7,196 bases of DNA from Thermoplasmata archaeon (GTDB lineage: Archaea; Thermoplasmatota; Thermoplasmata; UBA184), in contig JASHYU010000244.1 of NCBI GenBank assembly GCA_030042855.1, forward strand, positions 1-7,196. The letters run 5' to 3'. Each line of letters begins with the position of its first letter. Position 1 is the stretch's first letter. A model generated the notes under the pieces. The model was not told the origin of the DNA. It ran no database searches and was given only the letters and a program-made list of their open reading frames with translations. This document shows positions 1-4,072 of this stretch, in pieces. The translations under genes were made by a program, and so were the position numbers.

Positions 1-186
1 TGCGGCAACGACGCGGCCGCGAAGGCGACGGTGAGCCAGATGCTCGCGCAGTTCGGCTGGCCGTCGGTGATCGACCTCGGAGGGATCGAGGGCGCGCGCG
101 AGCTCGAAGCGCTCTGCATCCTCTGGGTGAAGTCCGGGCTCGCGCTCAGTAACTGGGATATCGCGTTCAAGCTCCTGCGGAAGTAG
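1..186 (+). CDS. F420-dependent NADP reductase-like protein, C-terminal part (5' truncated)
   Basis: The window opens in frame 1 inside this gene; 61 codons remain before the TAG stop at 184-186. The fragment starts CGNDAAAKATVS and contains VIDLGGIEGARELEALCILWV followed by NWDIAFKLLRK. This pattern is what I recognise from the C-terminal part of the NADP oxidoreductase, coenzyme F420-dependent family and its Rossmann-fold relatives: a 'gdDaeAK..v..l...fGw..vDlGgi..ar.LE.l..lWv' segment that follows the nucleotide-binding domain. Family members move hydride between NADP(H) and F420 or a related acceptor in the cytoplasm. The N-terminal GxGxxG dinucleotide site lies outside the window, so neither cofactor nor substrate can be checked. 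The gene converges on the threonine synthase gene, with only 27 bp between the two stop codons and no U-rich terminator visible. The reading frame is secure and the family is likely; whether the true electron partner is F420 is unknown. Confidence 0.7.
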   Translation, partial: CGNDAAAKATVSQMLAQFGWPSVIDLGGIEGARELEALCILWVKSGLALSNWDIAFKLLRK

Positions 187-213
187 CGGGGGTCGCCCGG
201 GGTCCGACGGCGG

Positions 214-1407
214 TCAACGCGGGGCCGAGCGCTCGAGATCCTCCGGGGAGAATCCGAGACCGGTGCCGGTGTTGTAGAGCAGCACGCGCTCGCCCGCGCG
301 GATCGCCCCGTCCTGCACGAGGTGCGGGAGCGCCGCGTAGGTCGCGGCGCCCTCAGGCGCGGCGGAGATCCCGTGGCGACGGGCGAGCGCCCGCATCGCC
401 CCCACGATCTCGCGGTCGGTGACCGACACCCCGCCCCCCCGGGTCGTCCGCACCGCCTCAAGGACCCGTTCCGACGCGAACGGGGCCGGCACCAGGAGCC
501 CGGGGGCCACGGTCGACGGATCCGGCCACGGCGCGACCCGGGGAGCGCCCTCCGCGAGCGCCCGGACGACCGGGGCGCACCCGGCGGGCTGCACGGCGTA
601 GAGCCGCGGGGTCCGATCGAGCGCGCCGATCTTCCCGAGCTCGGCGAACGCCTTCGCCATGCCGACGAGCCCCGTGCCGCCCCCCGTCGGGTAGACGATG
701 GCGTCGGGGAAGGTCTCGGGGTAGGTCGCCTCAAAGATCTCGAGGCCCATCGTCTTCTTGCCCTCGACCCGGTACGGCTCCCGCAGCGTCGACACGTCGA
801 ACGAACCGCGCCGCGCCTCCGCCCGGCGGGCGGCCTCTCCGGCCTCGCGGATCGTCCCCGCCACTCCGGTGACCTCGGCCCCGTACTGGGCGCAGGCCGC
901 GCGCATCGCGGGCGGCGTTCGCTCGGGAAGGTAGACGCGCGCCGGTAGGCCGGCCCGGGCGGCGTAGGCGGCGAGCGCGACCCCGGCGTTCCCGGCGCTG
1001 GGGACGAAGAGCGCGAGCGCCCCGAGCTCCCGGGCCCGGGAGACGGCGACCGCCATACCGCGGGCCTTGAACGAGCCCGTCGGGAGCCCGCCGTCGTCCT
1101 TGAGGTCCACGTCGAGCCCGGGGGCCTCGGGGAGCGGCCCCAGCGGCAGGATCGGCGAACCGCCCTCCCCGAGGGAGACGATCGCCTCGGGGCGGATCAC
1201 CGGGAGCAGCTCCCGGTACCTCCAGAGCGATCGCTCGCGACCGGCCCTGGCCTCCTTCCAGCGACACGGCTCGAGCCGCGCGAGGTCGTAGACCGCGAAG
1301 AGGGTGTGGCCGCACGTCGGGCAGGTCCCGACGAGCTGCGACGCGTCGACCTCGGCGCAGCAGGCGCGGCACTCGAGCTTCGTGAGCAACGAGCCGGTCG
1401 CCGCCAT
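214..1407 (-). CDS. thrC: Threonine synthase, zinc-ribbon PLP enzyme
   Basis: This 397-residue protein is a fold-type II PLP enzyme that would convert O-phosphohomoserine to threonine and phosphate in the cytoplasm. An N-terminal zinc ribbon is visible (Cys13, Cys16, Cys29, Cys32). It is followed by the substrate-loop motif LGEGGSP (79-85), the PLP-lysine motif PTGSFKARG (109-117, Schiff-base Lys114), the SAGNAG loop (137-142), YRVEGKKTMGLEI (212-224), and the glycine loop GGGTG (242-246) that would hold the PLP phosphate. NTGTG near the C-terminus is also typical. The length fits the archaeal/bacterial ThrC type. The PLP motif reads FKARG where the best-studied enzymes have FKDRG; as I recall, many close relatives share this. 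The ATG at 1407 is chosen because the zinc ribbon follows at once and a TATA-like box lies about 30 nt upstream; there is no Shine-Dalgarno motif, suggesting a leaderless mRNA. No other threonine-pathway gene is in the window. The main alternative is a paralogue such as cysteate synthase. Confidence 0.88.
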   Translation of the reverse strand: MAATGSLLTKLECRACCAEVDASQLVGTCPTCGHTLFAVYDLARLEPCRWKEARAGRERSLWRYRELLPVIRPEAIVSLGEGGSPILPLGPLPEAPGLDVDLKDDGGLPTGSFKARGMAVAVSRARELGALALFVPSAGNAGVALAAYAARAGLPARVYLPERTPPAMRAACAQYGAEVTGVAGTIREAGEAARRAEARRGSFDVSTLREPYRVEGKKTMGLEIFEATYPETFPDAIVYPTGGGTGLVGMAKAFAELGKIGALDRTPRLYAVQPAGCAPVVRALAEGAPRVAPWPDPSTVAPGLLVPAPFASERVLEAVRTTRGGGVSVTDREIVGAMRALARRHGISAAPEGAATYAALPHLVQDGAIRAGERVLLYNTGTGLGFSPEDLERSAPR

Positions 1408-1432
1408 CCGCGGCGCCGACGGCGGCCCGCGC

Positions 1433-1440
1433 GGATAACC
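1433..1440 (-). promoter_or_regulatory. TATA-like box for threonine synthase
   Basis: On the minus strand this reads GGTTATCC, the only A+T-rich spot in the 60-bp gap upstream of the threonine synthase ATG. Its centre lies about 30 nt from the start codon. That is close to the spacing expected if transcription starts at or very near the ATG (archaeal TATA boxes centre around -26). The lack of a Shine-Dalgarno motif before this ATG agrees with a leaderless transcript. The match to a TATA consensus is weak, so this is a candidate only. Confidence 0.35.
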
Positions 1441-1445
1441 TCTCG

Positions 1446-1461
1446 CGCACCGGCCGGTGCG
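1446..1461. repeat. 16-bp perfect palindrome between molybdoenzyme and threonine synthase genes
   Basis: The sequence CGCACCGGCCGGTGCG is its own reverse complement. It sits 6 bp beyond the molybdoenzyme stop codon and just upstream of the threonine synthase TATA-like box. It could be an operator for a dimeric regulator, a 3' hairpin on the molybdoenzyme mRNA, or simply a chance palindrome in very GC-rich DNA. There is no U-tract to make it a convincing terminator. Confidence 0.4.
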
Positions 1462-1467
1462 GGCCGT

Positions 1468-2610
1468 TCACTCGACGTCGGGCGGACCGCTCGCGCGCAC
1501 TTCGACCGGGACGCAGTGGACCGAGTTGTTGCCGAGGCCCCGGAAGTTCCACTCCGCCTCGACCGGCTGGCAGTTGCCGTTCTCGTCCGTCGCGCGCGCG
1601 CGGATGATGTAGAACCCGGACTCCGGGATCTCGCACATCAGTTCCCAGTGGGTCCACGCGTGCCGGCTCGAGCCGGGCCGCAGGCGCGCGGGGCGCCAGA
1701 TCTCCCCGCCGCCCTGCGCCGGCGAGACGCTGACCTCGACGCGGACGATCGGGCTCTCGCCGGACCAGGCCGCGCCCCGGATCACGTGGGGACCGGTGGC
1801 GAGCACCTGGCCTTGGCGGGGCCAGGTGATGAGCGACTTGACCCGGACGACCGACGCCGGCTTCCGCGGTTCGTCCGTCCGCTGCCCCTCGCGGATGTAG
1901 GTGTACGCCCGGTCGCGGAAGTAGCCCCGGAACGGCTGGTCGAGGGCCTCGATCCGGACGAGCCACTTCACCGAGGCCATCCCGTAGTAGCCGGGGACGA
2001 TGACGCGGACCGGGAATCCGTGGTGCGGCGTGAGGCGTTCGCCGTTCATGTGATCGACGAGCAGGGTGTCCGGGTGCAGCGCCTTCGCGACGTCGATGCT
2101 CATCTCGTAGTAGAGCGGCCCCTCGACCCCGGGCTCGGTCCCCTGGTCGGCCCCCTGCAGCACGATCTCCACCGTGGACGGCTTGATCCCGGCCCGGTCA
2201 AGGACCATCCAGAGGGGGACACCCCGCCAACGGCCCGTGCTCACGGCGCCGTGTCCCCAGAGGACCCCTTCCGGCTTCGGGCGAACGGTCGAACGGCTGT
2301 TGCCCGCGCACTCGAGCGTCGACACGAGGTCGCGGTGGGGCAGGGCCTGGAGGTCGGCGTAGGTGAGGACCGTCGGGTGCTCGAGGTGCCCTTCGATCGT
2401 GAGGCGCCAGTCCTCCTCCGTGAGTCGGGGCACCGCGAAGTGGCTCCGGACGAAGAACCGGTTGGTGGGCGTCGTCTCATCCACGAGCGAAGGGAGCGAC
2501 GCCTCGACGCACTTCGCGTCCGGCGTCGGGGCCCCGACTTCCAGCGGAAGGAAGCGAGGATCCTCGGCGGGGGACTCGCCGGCGACCTTCCGGTTATGCA
2601 CGCCTGCCAT
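1468..2610 (-). CDS. Sulfite oxidase-family molybdopterin oxidoreductase
   Basis: This 380-residue protein has the two-domain layout of the sulfite oxidase family. The Moco-binding domain contains FFVRSHFAVP (52-61), LECAGNSR (99-106, where Cys101 would be the molybdenum ligand), WGHGAVSTGRWRGVPL (118-133) and HHGFPVRVIVPGYYGMASVKWL (in two blocks, 196-205 and 206-217). The C-terminal Mo-co dimerisation domain holds GEIWRPARL, THWELM and, near the end, GNCQPVEAEWNFRGLGNNSVH. No signal peptide, Tat motif, haem domain or membrane segment is visible, so it should be cytoplasmic and need a separate electron acceptor. In the segment before VKWL, true sulfite oxidases carry a substrate-binding arginine (GARHVKWL type), whereas this protein has GMASVKWL; its substrate is therefore uncertain and the sulfite oxidase name is only a family label. 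The ATG at 2610 is preceded by GGTGA with 3-nt spacing. The NDH-2-type gene lies 135 bp upstream. Confidence 0.85.
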   Translation of the reverse strand: MAGVHNRKVAGESPAEDPRFLPLEVGAPTPDAKCVEASLPSLVDETTPTNRFFVRSHFAVPRLTEEDWRLTIEGHLEHPTVLTYADLQALPHRDLVSTLECAGNSRSTVRPKPEGVLWGHGAVSTGRWRGVPLWMVLDRAGIKPSTVEIVLQGADQGTEPGVEGPLYYEMSIDVAKALHPDTLLVDHMNGERLTPHHGFPVRVIVPGYYGMASVKWLVRIEALDQPFRGYFRDRAYTYIREGQRTDEPRKPASVVRVKSLITWPRQGQVLATGPHVIRGAAWSGESPIVRVEVSVSPAQGGGEIWRPARLRPGSSRHAWTHWELMCEIPESGFYIIRARATDENGNCQPVEAEWNFRGLGNNSVHCVPVEVRASGPPDVE

Positions 2611-2613
2611 CGC

Positions 2614-2618
2614 TCACC
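2614..2618 (-). promoter_or_regulatory. Ribosome-binding site of the molybdoenzyme gene
   Basis: On the minus strand GGTGA stands 3 nt before the ATG at 2610. It matches the GGTGA part of the archaeal anti-Shine-Dalgarno complement (AGGAGGTGA). It supports this start codon and sets the gene apart from its neighbours, which lack such a motif. Confidence 0.5.
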
Positions 2619-2657
2619 CGGGGGACCCGTGCGGGCGAAGCTAGGTGGGTGGGGGCA

Positions 2658-2667
2658 GATAGTTCTT
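2658..2667 (-). promoter_or_regulatory. TATA-like element upstream of the molybdoenzyme gene
   Basis: On the minus strand this reads AAGAACTATC, the most A+T-rich patch in the 135-bp gap. It is centred about 52 nt upstream of the ATG, so transcription would start about 25 nt before the gene. That would leave a short leader carrying the GGTGA ribosome-binding site, so the two signals are consistent. The motif itself is a poor TATA match. Confidence 0.3.
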
Positions 2668-2705
2668 CCCGGCGCCGTTCGGGGGGGGTCGCGTTCGGAT
2701 CCAGT

Positions 2706-2739
2706 CCCCGTTTCGGGGCTCCCCGGCGGTACGGACCGC
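2706..2739 (-). other. Two short hairpins just after the NDH-2-type gene
   Basis: Two perfect 5-bp stems lie in the first 40 bp after the dehydrogenase stop codon: GCGGT-ACGG-ACCGC at 2726-2739 (4-nt loop) and CCCCG-TTT-CGGGG at 2706-2718 (3-nt loop), given on the plus strand. They could form a 3'-end structure on the dehydrogenase mRNA. No U-run follows, so archaeal intrinsic termination is not clearly supported, and stems this short are common in DNA this rich in G and C. Confidence 0.25.
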
Positions 2740-2745
2740 GGACGC

Positions 2746-3942
2746 TCACAGGAGCCGGGACGGCTCCCCTCGCCTCGCCGATCGCGCGTACTCCCGCTCG
2801 ACCACCCGTTTCAGGAACCGGGCGGGATTCCCCCACAGGGTGAGCGGTCCCACCCGTCCCGCGGCCCGTCGCACGCCGAGGGCCACGAGGATCCCTCGCT
2901 CGCGATACCGATACGGCTCGAGCGGTCGGCCCGCGCGGCGGGCCACGACATTGCGCGCCGCGGCGCGGGCTTCCGCCATCGCGGCCTGCGCCGTCGACGG
3001 TACCAGCACGCCGGTGTCGGGATCCTTCAGCTCGATCACGTCTCCGACCGCGAACACCCCGGGCCGGCCGGGGACTTCGAGGGTCGGGCCGACCGAGAGC
3101 CGGCCGCCTCGTCCGTGGGGAGCCGGCAGCTCCCGGACGAGGCTCGGCGCCTCGAGCCCCGCGCACCAGATCGCGAGGTCACAGGCGAGCACGGTCCCGT
3201 CGGTCAGCTGAACGCGGTGGGGGTCGACCCGCTCGACGTTGAGTCCGTGGACGATCGTCACCCCCGCGCGCCGGAGCGTCACCCGGGCGAGGCCGATGAC
3301 GCGCTCGGGGAAGCCCGCGAGGAAGGGGAGGGAACCGGTCAGGAGGAACACGTCCGGCGGGCGGACCGGCCGGCCGAGGATCGCCGCCCAGTCGGTCGTC
3401 GCGATCTCCGCGGCGAGCTCGGTGCCGGTCGAGCCGCCCCCGACGACCACGATGCGCGGTCGCTCTTCGCCCGGGCGGCCGGCCGAGGCGCGCTCGATCT
3501 CGCGCACGGCCTCCGCGGTGCGCTGGGCCGCCGTGAGCCGGTAGACCGAGTGCGTGTTCTCGGCGGCGCCCGGCACGCCGTAGTACGCGGCGACGTTCCC
3601 GAGGCAGATCGCGAGGTCGCCGAAGGGAAGCGCGGTCCCGTCGACGCGCACGGACCTCCCCGCGAGGTCGATCGCGTCGACCGTTCCCTGCCGGAGCGTG
3701 ACGGACGACCGATCGAAGACCTTCGCGAGCGGCACGAGCCAGGGGGCGAGGTCCCCTCCGGCCCGCGCGATCTCTCCGACCTCGTACAGTTCGGTCCGGA
3801 GCACGTGCACCGGATGCCGGTCGACGAGCGTGACCGGGATCGACCCCCGGGAGCGGCGGCGCACCTCCTCGGCGACGGAGAGGCCCGCGTAGCCGGCGCC
3901 CAGGATGACGAGCGGGGCTTCGGCGCGCGGGTCCTCGTCCAT
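2746..3942 (-). CDS. NDH-2-type FAD-dependent NAD(P)H dehydrogenase
   Basis: This 398-residue protein has the two-dinucleotide-domain architecture of type II NADH:quinone oxidoreductases and related pyridine nucleotide-disulfide oxidoreductases. The FAD site is seen as ILGAGYAGL (13-21), with Asp41 ending the second strand in VTLVDRHPVH and RTELYEVGE following, a pattern typical of NDH-2. The NAD(P)H domain begins VVVGGGSTGTELAAE (165-179). The second FAD motif is GVFAVGDV (295-302), followed by PSTAQAAMAEA (315 onward), also typical of NDH-2. There are no membrane spans; NDH-2 enzymes are peripheral membrane proteins, and the basic C-terminal tail (RFLKRVVEREYARSARR) could sit on the membrane. 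The likely role is passing electrons from NAD(P)H to quinone without pumping protons. At the end of the second strand of the NAD(P)H domain, Thr202 (VFLLTGSLPFL) replaces the usual glutamate, so coenzyme preference is open. The start is supported by the immediate FAD motif and an upstream TATA-like box. A sulfide:quinone reductase relative is less likely. Confidence 0.82.
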   Translation of the reverse strand: MDEDPRAEAPLVILGAGYAGLSVAEEVRRRSRGSIPVTLVDRHPVHVLRTELYEVGEIARAGGDLAPWLVPLAKVFDRSSVTLRQGTVDAIDLAGRSVRVDGTALPFGDLAICLGNVAAYYGVPGAAENTHSVYRLTAAQRTAEAVREIERASAGRPGEERPRIVVVGGGSTGTELAAEIATTDWAAILGRPVRPPDVFLLTGSLPFLAGFPERVIGLARVTLRRAGVTIVHGLNVERVDPHRVQLTDGTVLACDLAIWCAGLEAPSLVRELPAPHGRGGRLSVGPTLEVPGRPGVFAVGDVIELKDPDTGVLVPSTAQAAMAEARAAARNVVARRAGRPLEPYRYRERGILVALGVRRAAGRVGPLTLWGNPARFLKRVVEREYARSARRGEPSRLL

Positions 3943-3964
3943 CGGTCCCGGGGGCTCGCGTCCG

Positions 3965-3978
3965 CCAACTTAGACTTG
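3965..3978 (-). promoter_or_regulatory. TATA-like box for the NDH-2-type gene
   Basis: The minus strand reads CAAGTCTAAGTTGG, centred about 29 nt upstream of the ATG at 3942. It is the most A+T-rich part of the 130-bp gap (3943-4072) between this gene and the protease stop codon. No Shine-Dalgarno motif precedes the ATG, so a leaderless transcript is likely. I see nothing else in that gap. Confidence 0.45.
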
Positions 3979-4072
3979 ACGGGTTCGGGGACGGGGCGTC
4001 CGCTCCGGTGGGCGCGGACGCGCGGTCGAGGCGCCGGGAAGAGGTTGGGCCCGCGGCGCGCTCGGGATCAAG

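Noticed and set aside
187..213. Possible bidirectional terminator between the converging stop codons
   Set aside because: The 27 bp contain neither a clear hairpin nor a U-tract on either strand.
731..1966. A 411-codon minus-strand frame overlapping threonine synthase and the molybdoenzyme
   Set aside because: It is out of frame with both recognised genes and its translation is low-complexity Arg/Gly/Pro-rich.
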